A stretch of DNA of 64,000 nt from Closterium sp. NIES-65. Taxonomy: Eukaryota > Streptophyta > Zygnematophyceae > Desmidiales > Closteriaceae. Shown one piece after another: positions 1-10,530 of the stretch; within the stretch, counting starts at the first letter, position 1; every line of letters starts with the position of its first letter. Position numbers and translations under genes: made by a program. Below the pieces are notes generated by a model. That model ran no database searches. It was not told where the DNA came from and saw only the letters and a program-made list of their open reading frames with translations. Where the stretch lies: NCBI GenBank assembly GCA_948144175.1, contig CANXME010002088.1:434001-498000 (forward strand), read 5' to 3'.

Positions 1-498
1 GCCGCGAGGAAGGGCGGCGCGGCCGCTAGGTAGGGCGGTGGGGCCGCGCGAAGGGGCGGCGGGGCCGCGATGGGGCGGCGGGGCCGCGCGATGGGGGGGG
101 CGGGGTCGCGAGTAAGGGCGGCGGGGCCGCTAGGTAGGGCGGCGGGGCCGCGCAATGGGGCGGCGAGGCCGCGAGGTAGGGCGGCGGGGCCGCTAGGTAG
201 GGTGGCGGGGCCACTAGGTAGGGCGGTGGGGCCGCTAGGGCGGCTCGACGCGACCGTAAGGGCGGCACGACAGGCCGCTAGAAAAAAAAAGGAGAGCGCG
301 ACTCGAGGCGCGCTTCGGTGGGCCCTAGGAACAGTTCCTAGGAGGGGACCTGCTCTGATTCCATGTGAGAATGAGAACGAGAGAATGGTGTGAACTGTGA
401 ATGAAGCGAGTACAAATATGAAACCCTAGTTGGGTTGTACCCCCTATGGGATACCCCACTATAGCCTACACAATAGCATAAGCTATAATGTTCTGACA
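1..498 (-). mobile_element. Copia-0: 5' end of a minus-strand Ty1/copia element (LTR, PBS, leader), cut by the window start
   Basis: Read on the minus strand, an LTR (364-498) is followed directly by a tRNA-iMet-type primer-binding site (352-363). Next come a hairpin (324-342), the shared GGGCCCACC box (317-325) and a GC-rich leader of tandem repeats (about 1-290) of the kind seen in every copia copy here. The coding part lies outside the window. ORFs drawn through the leader are repeat artefacts. The element lies just beyond the 3' end of the hAT-like gene and may have truncated it. The opposite LTR and the target-site duplication cannot be checked. Confidence 0.85.
364..498 (-). repeat. 5' LTR of Copia-0
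   Basis: 135 bp. On the minus strand it starts TGTCAGAAC and ends CTCACA, and the PBS follows immediately. It holds the family core (GTAGGCTATAGTGGGGTA, then GGGGTACA) found in the LTRs of Copia-1 to Copia-4. Confidence 0.85.
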
Positions 499-612
499 GT
501 GTGCTGCACCATCGACCGCACCTGCGTCGCATCAAGCTACACATATTAAACAGAAACAGAATTAGGCTCGACACGGGAGGACAGGATGGTGGTTGCAACT
601 ACACAAAATCAC

Positions 613-2714
613 CTGTCGATGCTGGAACTTGAGATTCAGGCTGTTCAGCTCTTGAAGCACGTCAACCAGAAAGAAGAGGAAAAACTGAAACTTCAAACTG
701 GTGACAATAGTGTAAGTTGCCTTGTCGTACTCATGCAGAAGGACAACGGCAGCAGGCAGCACGTCTGCAAAGTGCTCGATGGCGTCCCCGCGTGACAGCC
801 AGCGGCCGTCTTTAATCCCTTGCATCTCCAGGTTGGTCTCTGTAATCACCTCCTCCAGCTTCTTGAATTGCGCATGCTGCACGATGCTGCGGCCGAGAAT
901 GTCCGCGAAGGAACTCTTCAGCAGCATCCTTAGCAGCCAGAGCCTCCCTGCACTCATAACACGAGTAGGATTAGTGGGCGGGAAACATGTGAACGCAACA
1001 TCACAACATAAAAACAACACACTACCTGTGGGCCACGCAGTGGCACGGCACAATATGCGGCACCCGTGTTCGTAATCGCGCCACTAGGCCTGTCTGCCCG
1101 CCCGTCATCACGCTCACGCCGTTCGTGGTCATGCCGCTGACCCTTGTCAGTTCGAGGCCGCACGCAGCAAGGTGCATCAGCAGGACGGCCTCAAGCGACC
1201 CGGCGTCACACTTCTCAACGGACAAGTTGGCGAAGAACTCGGTAGCCACCACCGTGCCACGGAGAAACGTGGCATACACAATCATGTGTTTGCCACGCCT
1301 TCGGTCGGTGCTTTCATCGAGTTGAAGGCCAACGAAGGGACTGACGCTGATGTGCTGCATCTGCTTCGCCTTCAAGTAGCACACCAGCGTCTCGACCAGC
1401 TGTTTGAAACCATACCTGTGTCAAAGAGTACAAGAAATAAATGGATAGTAGGGGGTTTTCAGAAACCACAGCGATAACAACTGCAAAACTCACCATGAAC
1501 AATAAGTCCCTTGGTCCTTCGCCGGCATATCTGGCGTTCCCATCTCCGCCATGAACTGCACGAGTGTCATGAACATGACAATGGGGATGTCGGATTTGCA
1601 AAGGAAACGCACAGTCAGAAACAACTTTACCAACCGCCGCGTTTCCGCACTCCTATCTCTGAAGTTGGAGAGAGATGCCTGCTTCTTCTGCGGGCCTTCA
1701 CGCTGCTCCAACCGGTCCTTCGCCTCCCGGTGCCGGATGCTCCACTGATGCTTCCTCATCATCTGCTTCTGTATGTCGATGCCTCCCTTGCCCCGAGCGC
1801 CGTACTGTGAATCTGGATCTGCGTACACCATGCAGATCTTGCACCTCATGCAAGGTTGACCTTCGGATGTGTCACCGATGATGAGCCAAGGGAAGTGGCG
1901 ATTCCACTGCTGCTTGGCTTTTAGCTGCAGCTCCTCTAGCGTCAGAATCCGGGGTCCGCCATTCTCAGCTCCGTGGCTCTCCCTTCCATCTTCCTTAGTA
2001 GTGGCTGTGGCGCTTCGAAAAAGGTAGCTTATGTTGCACAAATTTGGTCTTGCCAGTAAACCGCATCGGGAGAAACGGGGAGCGGGATTGAAAAGGATTT
2101 TGTTCACCAGCAACATCTGATGCGACAGGTTGACCGGATGGTGAACCCCCAGGGTGGCTTGTTGAGCTCGGTGACCGCATGGGTGAAAATGGTATGAGCG
2201 GCTTGGCATCCATCTCAGCGAAAGGGTAAGGCTGCTCGGGAGAATCGAGTTTGTCATTCTGACAGGCCGAAGGAGCAATAGGAGCAGCTGAGACTGGAGT
2301 AGGGGTGAACTCCCCCCCCCCTGTAAGGAAATCCAAGCCAGTGCGTGGGCGTGGCAACGGACTGGAAGGAGGTGAAGCATGCAGAGTGGATGCTGGAGGG
2401 GCCTCTGTACGAGAGTCTACGGCCATCTCGTTGGAACTAGGCACTGACTGGCTCTGGCACACGAGGGTAAGATGAAGGACACATGTGCTGTGGGGAGTGA
2501 GGGGGGACCGTCCGAACCGAGCCGCATGCATGGACGTCCCCTTCCCTGCTTGAAGCAGCCATGCCATCCATCTCTCGCTGACTCGACGCGCACTGAGGGC
2601 TGTCGGTGTTGCAAATGCAGCCTTCTGCCATGCGCTGGCACGAATATGCCAAACGACCTGGCAAGATTCGTGCCAGCGGGGTGACTGCGGCGCAGTGACG
2701 TGCGGTGTTGTCAC
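613..2714 (-). pseudogene. hAT-like transposase gene (zinc finger plus DUF4371/KIAA1586-like), decayed, with two 78-nt introns
   Basis: The gene has at least three minus-strand coding blocks. Block 1 (about 1494-1990) encodes a Cys/His region (C-x2-C-x2-C, then W..H..S..HREA) like the zinc finger of hAT/ZMYM-type transposases. Block 2 (1026-1415) holds the diagnostic LQLDESTDRR and CHCVAHR motifs of the transposase core. Block 3 (613-947) holds the WLSRGDA and TSLKFQFFLFFLVDVL motifs. Blocks are joined in frame by GT-AG introns at 1416-1493 (GTGAGT donor, CACAG acceptor) and 948-1025 (GTAGTG donor, TGCAG acceptor). A Ser/Pro-rich N-terminal region containing KLPF runs upstream (1995-2714) in another frame. 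Two one-base frameshifts (near 905-915 and near 2000-2020) suggest a dead copy. No C-terminal dimerisation domain is seen beyond 613. It could be a domesticated host gene, but the frameshifts argue against that. Confidence 0.75.
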
Positions 2715-2848
2715 TGACCAAAAGCAAAGTACAGCCTGGCGGTGGCATTACGGTGACGCGGCGGGTGGCAAGTCTCGTCCGTAACATAGGGCAACAAGCC
2801 ATGTGGCCAACTAGCCAGGTGGGCAACTGGCCAGGTGGGGGAAATTGT

Positions 2849-3240
2849 CTGTTTCAGACGAAAAGAAACTCGATGTCTGCAGTCTCAGACGAATTGTATA
2901 AGGCTATCTGAAAAATCAGACGACTAAAAAAAGTCGCTCTTAAAAGTCAGACGACAGTAAACAGCATGTCTACGGCATCACATGAACCATTAAAAATGTG
3001 TTCAAAAACAAGAAATTCAGACAAAAAATTTCTGATAAAGTAAGCCCTCAGAGGGCGTGTAAAATCGGGAACCCAAAAAAATCGGCCACAATCAGGGCTA
3101 ACTTAGTAAAATGACCCGTCTGATGTCAAGACCGGGTCCTGGCTCCTTGTGTGATTGTCAGACAAAAGCTGTAACATTGTCTAGCTTTTTAGACGAATCC
3201 TAAATACTTGTCTGAGATTTCTGAGAAGATATGAAGCTAG
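2849..3240. repeat. AT-rich dispersed repeat with recurring TCAGACGA motif (copy 1)
   Basis: The stretch repeats TCAGACGA/TCAGACAA, and the inverse GTCTGA, roughly every 30-40 bases. Its first 200 bases (2849-3048) align by eye with 10330-10530, sharing blocks such as CAGTCTCAGACGAA, AACAGCATGTCTACG and AAAATGTGTTCA. No ORF is visible. Alternating TCAGA and TCTGA would allow small hairpins. The repeat class is unknown. The two copies bracket Copia-1. Confidence 0.7.
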
Positions 3241-3301
3241 CAAGCAATAAACTATCAAAATATAAATAGGGTGATCACATCTCAGCCATGATCGTTCAGC
3301 C

Positions 3302-3433
3302 AGTAGAATGTTATATATGTTCTGCTTGTGTAGGCTACAGTGGGTTAGCCTATAGGGGGTACACAATTCTAGGGTTTCCTACTTGTACTCATTTCACTGC
3401 TAGTTCATCCATTCCTGTTCGCTTATTCTCACA
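3302..3433 (+). repeat. 5' LTR of Copia-1
   Basis: 132 bp. It matches 10116-10247 almost base for base after the first nine positions and ends CTCACA directly before the PBS. The terminal TG is mutated to AG. Confidence 0.85.
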
Positions 3434-3479
3434 TGGTATCGAGCAGGTTCCCCTGTGGGAACTGTTCGTAGGGCCCACC
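3434..3479 (+). promoter_or_regulatory. PBS, post-PBS hairpin and GGGCCCACC box of Copia-1
   Basis: TGGTATCGAGC, complementary to the 3' end of initiator tRNA-Met with a base change, primes minus-strand synthesis. It is followed by GGTTCCCC-TGT-GGGAAC, which can pair, and then the palindrome-containing GGGCCCACC seen in seven other elements here. Confidence 0.75.
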
Positions 3480-3539
3480 ACCGCTACCTCTTAACCTTTT
3501 TTTTCCTGCCCGGAGCGCGCTCCGGGCCCTAGTACTTCT

Positions 3540-4560
3540 TTTTTTTTTTTTTCGATCTGCCCTAGTGCTCTGAAGGCCGCCCGCCCTAGCGCCCGAGCGC
3601 CGCCGCCCTTGCGCCCTGACGGCCGCCCGCCCTAGTGCCCTGACGGCCGCCCGCTCTAGCGCCCTAACGCCGCCCGCCCTAGCGCCCTGACGGCCGCCCG
3701 CCCTAGCGCCCTGACGGCCGCCCGCCCTAGCGCCCGAGCGCCGCCCGCCCTAGCGCCCGAACGCCGCCCGCCCTAGCGCCCTGACGGCCGCCCGCCCTAG
3801 CGCCCGTGCGCCGCTCGCCCTAGCGCCCTGACGGCCGCCCGCCCTAGCGCCCTGTCGGCCGCCCGCCCTAGCACCCGAGCGCCGCCCGCCCTAGCGCCCG
3901 AGCGCAGCCCGCCCTAGCGCCCTGACGGCCGCCCGCCCTAGCGCCCGTGCGCCGCTCGCCCTAGCGCCCGAGCGCCGCCCGCCCTTGCGCCCTGACGGCC
4001 GCCCGCCCTGACGCCTGAGCGCCGCCCGCCCTAGCGCCCTGACGGCCGCCCGCCCTGACGCCTGAGCGCCGCCCGCCCTAGCGCTCTGACGACCGCCCGC
4101 CCTGACGCCTGAGCGCCGCCCGTCGTCGCCCCAGCGCCCTAGCGCCCGACGCCCGCGAGCCGCCCGTCGCAGCCGCCCGTGAGCTGCCTGTACGCCGCCC
4201 GCCGAGCCGCCCGTGCACCCGCCCAGCGTGAGCCGCCCACGACCGCCCAGGCTGCCGTCCCCTTCTACCGGCCCCGCAACTGCACCTGCTGGCCCCGCCG
4301 CTGCACCTACCGGCCCCCACCACCCACCCCCCCTTTTCCCGTCGCCTGTCGAGGCGACCTGAGGGGGCCGCTTGCGGAGGGGTGGCAGGTGTGTGGCCTC
4401 CCCTGCTTCTCCTCCTCCTTCATCGCTCACCTCCAGCAGCCGAGCCGCCCTGCCGCCGAGCCACCGGGTCGCTGAGCTGCAGTTGCTGCCGAGCCGCCCT
4501 GCCGCCTTGCCGCCGAGCCGCCCGAGTCGCCCGAGCCGCCGAGCCGCCGAGCTGCCGAGC
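3540..4560 (+). repeat. GC-rich tandem-repeat leader of Copia-1
   Basis: Dozens of imperfect copies of CCCGCCCTAGCGCCCTGACG and variants (about 3570-4110) are followed by GCCGAGCCGC-type repeats (about 4440-4580). The leader is noncoding, since long ORFs across it exist on both strands only because the repeat has few stops. It sits where Copia-2, -3, -4 and N1 each carry a different GC-rich repeat. Confidence 0.8.
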
Positions 4561-4717
4561 CGCTGAGTCGCCGAGCCTACTCTTCCCACCACTGGTGAGC
4601 TCTTGCCCTGCTAGCACGCTGCGCGTCGCCTGCTTGCCTGCCTGCCTGCCTTTTGGCTTGCCTGGCTGCCTGCCTTCCTGCTGCTAGTCCTGCTCCTGCT
4701 TCTACTTGCGGAGCCAG

Positions 4718-7700
4718 ATGCAGCCCCAGCGACGCCTGCGTGAGTCCCTCACGCCCCAGCAGCTGCGTGAGTGGTACGCTGGTTGGGGCTGTAGGGGTGG
4801 CGTCGCTACTCCTACTTCCACTCCTGCTGCTTCTACTCGTGGTGGCGGCCAGATGCAGCTCCCGCGACCCTCTCGCGTGTCTCTCACGCCTCGCCAGCTT
4901 CGTGAGTGGTACGCTCAGAGTGGAGGGTCTCTCAGTGCTGTTCGCTGCTCTTACGTGATTCGCACTGGTACTCGGACTGGTCAGCCTTGTGGGACACGTA
5001 GTCATACACAGTCCCGCTGCTTCGCCCGTCTGAACGACGCCTGGCGTACCGTGTTTGGCGACGAGGCTGAGCTTCCCGACTGGGTGGAGTTGCTTAGGCA
5101 GAGGGTAGATATATATGCTCTTGACTATGATGCTATTCTCACTGCCATGTATGCATTCCCTACTAGTGCTGACCATGCCGGTCACCTGTGCGTCCCGCCT
5201 GACCCAGGTATAGGACCTGCTGCTCTAGCTACTGGTGAGGCTGCTGCTCTGGGTGCTAGTGAGTCTCCTGCTCCAGGTACAGGTGCGGCTGCTGCTCTAG
5301 GTGCTAGTGAGTCTGCTTCCTCAGGTGCGGGTGAGGCTGCGCTCTCAGGTACCGCGTTGGCTTCGGCCTCCCTCACCTTTACACTTGACTCTGGGGCTTC
5401 TCGCTCCTTCTTTCGGGACCGCACCACACTCACGCCGCTTGGTCGGCCGGTTGCTGTCTCCCTGGCTGACCCCTCTGGGGGTCCTGTCCTCGCTCACTTC
5501 TCCACTGTCCTCCCGTGTCCGGCTGCCCCCTCGGGCACCCTGTCTGGCCTGTACCTCCCCTCGTTCTCGACAAACTTGGTGAGTGGTGCTGACCTACAGG
5601 ATGCGGGGGTTCACCAGTTCACTCCTGCGAGTCAGCGGGTGACCCACTGCACGGACGCACGCACAGGCCGACACCTGGCCACGTTCTCGCGTCGGCCGGG
5701 GTCGAGCCTCTACACCCTGACCACTGAGTCTCCTCCTGTCCCTGCGTCCGGTCAGGTAGCAGCGTCGGGTCAGGTGTTTGCTGCTGCGTCCAGGTCTGGT
5801 CCTGAGTCTGCCCCCTGTTCGTGTCGCCTCCTGTCTCACGAGACTCTTCTGTGGCACCACCGTCTAGGCCACCCCTCCTTGCCCCGTCTTCGGGGCATGG
5901 CTTCCCGTGTCCTTGTCTCTGGTCTTCCCCAGTCTCTCCCTCCCCTTCCTTCGGGACCAGGACCTTCCTGTGTCCCCTGTGTCGAGGGGCGTCTCAGGGC
6001 TGCTCCTCACTCCTCCCAGTTTCCCCCGACAGAGGCTCCTCTGCAGACGCTTCAAATGGACGTGTGGAGCCCGGCCCCCGTCCGTGGGCAGGGTCACGAG
6101 CGCTACTTCCTGTTGGTGGTTGACGACTACTCGCGTTACACCTCAGTCTTCCCCTTGCGCAGCAAGGGTGCTGTCACTGAGGTGCTGATCGACTGGATCC
6201 GCGAGGCTCGTCTCCAGCTCAGGAGGAGCTTCGGCTCGGACTTTCCTGTTCTACGTCTGCACTCTGACCGAGGTGGGGAGTTCTCCTCTCGCCTTCTGCG
6301 AGACTACTGTCGTGCACAGGGGATCCGCCAGACCTTTACGCTTCCGGACTCTCCACAGCAAAATGGGATTGCTGAGCGCCGCATTGGCATGGTCATGGAT
6401 GTCGCTCGTACGTCCATGATGCATGCGGCTGCCCCCCATTTTCTGTGGCCGTTTGCGGTGAGGTACGCGGCGCATCAGCTCAACCTTCACCCCAGGGTCT
6501 CTCGGCCCGCGATGTCCCCAGTGTTACTGTGGACGGGGAAGGTCGGCGATGCGTCTGCGTTCCGTGTCTGGGGATCTCGGGCGTTTGTCCGCGACTTGTC
6601 TGCGGACAAGCTGTCCCCCCGTGCTGCTCCCTGTGTCTTCCTTGGCTTCCCCCTTGACGCTCCAGGGTGGCAGTTCTACCACCCCTCCTCTCGTCGTGTT
6701 CTGTCCTCCCAGGACGTCACGTTTGACGAGTCAGTCCCCTTCTACCGCCTCTTCCCCTACCGTACTCCTTCCCTCCCCCCCCCACCGGACTTCCTGGTGC
6801 CAGTTCCCCCCCCGGTAGACCCCCTCCCCCCTCAGGTTCCTGCCCCTTCAGGTGTGTCCCAGGTAGACACAGTCGAGCCAGTCGAGGTTGCTGCTGAGTC
6901 TGGTCCTGCTGCGGGTGCAGAGTCTGGGGGTGCTACGCCTGCGGGTGCTGAGCTTGGGGGTGCTGCTGCTGGGGGTGCTGAGCCTGGGGGTGCGAGGCCG
7001 GGGGGTGCTGAGCTTGGGGGTGCTGCTGCTGGGGGTGCTGAGCCGGGGGGTGCTACGTCAGGGGCTGCTGAGCCTGGGGGTGCTGAGCCTGGAGGTGCGG
7101 AGCCTGCGACTGCTGGGCGGGAGCCGCTCTCTCCACAGGAGCTGCGCGAGTGGTTTGCTCGCCGTTGGAGGCGTGCTGCTGGAGCTGGAGCTTCTTCGCT
7201 TGCTAAGGGTGCTGCCGGTCCCGGAGCTGCTGGGCCTGCGAGTCCTACTGAGTCTGGAGCTGCTGAGCCTGGAGGTGCTACGTCTGGAGCTGCTGTGCCT
7301 GGGGGTGCTGAGTCTGGAGCTGCTGAGCCTGGGGTTTCTCCTGCTGCTGCGTCTCGCCGGGAGCCCCTCTCTCCACAGGAGCTGCGCGAGTGGTTTGCTC
7401 GCCGTTGGAGGAGTGCTGCTGGAGCTGGAGCTTCGTCGACCGTCGAGGGTGCTGGTACTGCCGGTCCCGGAGCTGCTGGGCCTGCGGGTCCTACTGGAGC
7501 TGGAGCTGCTGAGGGTGTTGGTGCTGAGACTACTGCTGTCTGTCCTGGCGGTGGTTCTGCTGCTGGTGCTGCTGGAGGTCCTGCCGCTGGAGGTGTTGGT
7601 GGCGCTGGTGCTGTCGCTGAGGGTGCTGGTGCTGTCCCTGCTGAGTCTGGAGCTGCCGCGCGGCCTCGGCTGTACTTCGTTCCGCTCCTACAGCAGGTTC

Positions 7701-9909
7701 TTGGTCTTTCTCCTTCGGTAGAGTGTCCACAGCCTGTCCAGTCGCAGTCACTGTTTGAGCCTTCCTCTCCTCTGCCTGCTCCCTCTCCTTACACTGGTCC
7801 TACTGGAGGTCTTGCTGAGCGTCGTGAGCCTGCGTCTCGTCCCGCGTCGCCGGTTCGTGCTGCTCGCGCTAGTGGTCGCGGTTCGCGTCAGCGTCCTCCT
7901 CCTGTCCCTAGCACGCACCGGATGTCTTTGCGTCCGTCCACTACTCCTCTGCGTGCCCCTTTGCCTTCTCCTCCTGAGTCCTCTCTTCTTGCGCTTGCCG
8001 ACCCTGAGTCGGACTCTCTTTGCGCTGCCAGTCCTACTGTCACGCGTCTGCTTGCTACTGTCGTCACTGACCCCTCTTTTGAGTCCACTGCTGCGTCTGC
8101 TCTAGTCGTTGAGCTCGTTGACTTTGCTGCTCGCTGTCGTCTCGACTACGCTGCTAGTCTTGTTGCTGAGTCTGCGTCTGTCTGTCCTCCGTCCGTCGGG
8201 GGTGAGTGTGCTCTTGGCACGGACGTCCTAGAGGACAGGCAGGAGGAGTTACAGTGTCTAGCGGCTGCTTCACCTCATCTCGCGTCTGTACTGCTTGCCC
8301 CTGAGGGAGACCCGGATGCACTAGACATCCCGACTCCGCGTTCTTACGCGGAGGCCGTAGAGGGTCCCTACTCCTCTCAGTGGCAGGCAGCTATGGATGC
8401 AGAGATGGCTTCCTGGAAGTCCACAGGCACCTACGTTGACGCGGTTCCCCCTCCTGGGGCGAACATCGTCAGTGGCATGTGGATCTTCAGGGTGAAGTGG
8501 CCGCCGGGCTCTCCACCCGCCGGGCCAAGGCGCGGTACGTTGCTCGTGGCTTCAGTCAGCGGCAGGGAGTTGACTACTTTCAGACCTTCTCTCCCACCCC
8601 GAAGATGACCACTCTTCGGGTGCTGCTGCACATAGCCGCTCAGCGCGACTACGAGCTTCACTCTCTCGACTTCAGCACTGCGTTCCTGCAGGGTAGCGTG
8701 CACGAGGAGATCAGGCTGCGCCGTCCACCTGGCTTCACTGGGACTTTCCCTCCTGGCACCCAGTGGAGCCTCCGACGGCCAGTCTACGGTCTCCGCCAGG
8801 CACCGCGTGAGTGGCACGACACACTGAGGACTACGCTTGCGGCTCTTGGGTTTGCTCCTTCTACTGCTGACCCGTCGCTGTTTCTGCGCACCGACACTTC
8901 ACTGCCGCCGTTCTACATCCTCGTGTACGTCGACGACTTGGTCTTTGCCACAGCGGACACTGCTGGACTCGCCTACGTGAAGTCCGAACTGCTGAAGAGA
9001 CACACGTGCACAGACCTGGGTGAACTGCGCAGCTACCTTGGCTTGCAGATCACTCGGGACAGAGCACGCCGCACCATTACCTTGACTCAGTCACACATGG
9101 TGCAGCAGGTCCTTCAGCGCTTTGGCTTCACGTACTCCTCGCCTCAGGCCACTCCTCTGCCTACTCGCCACTCACTCTCAGCTCTGCCTTCGGATGAGTC
9201 CGTAGAGTCGAGTGGTCCGTATGCAGAGCTTGTTGGCTGCCTCATGTACCTGATGACCTGCACACGACCTGACCTTGCATACCCTCTGAGCATTCTTGCA
9301 CGCTATGTTGCTCCTGGGAGACACAGACCGGAGCACATGGCTGCAGCAAAGAGGGTATTGCGCTACCTGTGCAGTACGTCGGGCATGGGGCTAGTGCTTG
9401 GAGGGCGGAGTCCAGTGGTCCTTACCGGCCACGCGGACGCTTCTTGGGCTGACGACCAGGCTACGCAGCGGTCGTCACAGGGTTACACCTTCAGCCTTGG
9501 TTCCGGCTCTGTCTCGTGGCGGTCTACTCGCTCGTCTTCGGTTCTCGGCTCCAGTTGTGAGGCTGAGATCTACGCCGGGGCCATGGCTGCACAGGAGCTT
9601 CGCTGGCTCACCTACCTGCTGACTGACCTTGGAGAGCCACCTCGTTCTCCTCCAGTGCTGTACGTAGACAACAAGGCCATGCTGGCCTTGTGTCAAGAGC
9701 AGCGCTTGGAGCACAGAACGAAGCACATTGCTCTCCGCTACTTCCTTGCTCGTGAGCTGCAGCAGCGTGGTCAGTTGCGACTTGCGTACGTGGCCTCTGA
9801 GGCCAACACTGCTGATGTGTTCACCAAGGCACTCGCGCCTTGTGACCATCAGCGCTTTTGCACCCAGCTGGGTCTTGTGCCTGTCTTGCCTCACTTGCTC
9901 TCCTCTTGA
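4718..9909 (+). pseudogene. Copia-1 polyprotein (gag-deleted; protease, integrase, RT, RNase H), frameshifted
   Basis: The reading frame is open from the leader to 8608. The first ATG is at 4718, and the MATPS start and Gag helical domain of the sister copies are missing. It begins with two tandem QLREWYA motifs (Trp codons 4772 and 4907) and a C-x13-C-x4-H-x4-C motif. Then come an intact protease site (LDSGAS), an integrase with HHCC finger and DD35E core (SDRGGEF, QQNGIAERR), an Ala/Gly/Glu/Pro linker with two LREWF motifs exactly 240 bp apart (Trp codons 7151 and 7391), then RT. Near 8515-8530 a two-base gain shifts the frame. RT (YVDD near 8929) and RNase H continue in another frame to 9909. 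Without a Gag core it could move only with help. Confidence 0.88.
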
Positions 9910-10092
9910 CTTCACTTGTACTGTGACATATATATATACCTGCTCTTGCTTGTCTAGTTTTATATATATGTCTGTACTCCTGCATGTGAACTGGCCTCTG
10001 GCCCTGCTCTTGCGCTCGGACTGTGTGGTGACTTTGTGATCCACCCTGAGCTTGCTTTGCTTTGCTTGACTGGTCTTGTGACCCCTTGTTCT

Positions 10093-10115
10093 CCCCCACT
10101 TTGCCTATGGGGGTG
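10093..10115 (+). promoter_or_regulatory. 3' hairpin and polypurine tract of Copia-1
   Basis: CCCCCA (10093-10098) and TGGGGG (10108-10113) form a six-pair stem around a nine-base loop. The G tract, two bases before the 3' LTR, is the likely plus-strand primer. The same layout recurs in Copia-2, -3, -4 and -5. Confidence 0.65.
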
Positions 10116-10247
10116 TGTCAAACATTATATATGTTCTGCTTGTGTAGGCTACAGTGGGTTAGCCTATAGGGGGTACACAATTCTAGGGTTTCCTACTTGT
10201 ACTCATTTCACTGCTAGTTCATCCATTCCTGTTCGCTTATTCTCACA
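10116..10247 (+). repeat. 3' LTR of Copia-1
   Basis: 132 bp from TGTCAAAC to CTCACA, matching the 5' LTR. Confidence 0.88.
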
Positions 10248-10324
10248 TAGGGAGTTGTGAAAATTGAGGTTTTCCGGTTCGAATCTTGTCTTGCTTCTGC
10301 TAGGCAGGTGCATACATCCTTCGA

Positions 10325-10530
10325 GAGTTTTGCCTTCAGACAAAAAAGGCTCAATATCTACAGTCTCAGACGAACTGTATAAGGCTGTCTGAGAAATCAG
10401 ATGAATAGAAAAAGCTTCTCTTAAAAATCAGACGAAATTAAACAGCATGTCTACGACATAAGATGAACCAGTAAAAATGTGTTCAGAATCCAGAAATTCA
10501 GACAAAAAATGTCTGATAAAGTAAGCCCTG
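10325..10530. repeat. AT-rich dispersed repeat with recurring TCAGACGA motif (copy 2)
   Basis: Direct-orientation homologue of 2849-3048 with about one difference every six to eight bases by eye. It keeps the TCAGACGA spacing and the TCAGACAAAAAA-TCTGATAAAG ending. No ORF is seen. Confidence 0.7.

Larger units (their letters stand above)
3302..10247 (+). mobile_element. Copia-1: Ty1/copia element lacking the gag core
   Basis: LTRs of 132 bp lie at 3302-3433 and 10116-10247. They are nearly identical except in the first nine bases, where the 5' copy has lost the TGTC end. An iMet-type PBS (3434-3447), a hairpin (3446-3462), GGGCCCACC (3471-3479), a GC-rich tandem-repeat leader (about 3540-4560), the coding region and a 3' hairpin/polypurine signal follow in order. 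Flanks are CAGCC on the left and TAGGG on the right, so no target-site duplication remains. Left-end decay or recombination would explain this. Confidence 0.9.

Noticed and set aside
3560-4320. Regularly spaced GC-rich repeats resembling a CRISPR or repeat array
   Set aside because: Units are directly tandem without unique spacers, imperfect, and sit in the leader of a eukaryotic LTR element.
3297-10252. A target-site duplication for Copia-1
   Set aside because: CAGCC and TAGGG do not match, and shifting the ends by a few bases does not help.
10270-10300. B-box-like GGTTCGAATC downstream of Copia-1
   Set aside because: The last base of the box is missing, no A box lies about 44 bp upstream, and there is no cloverleaf.
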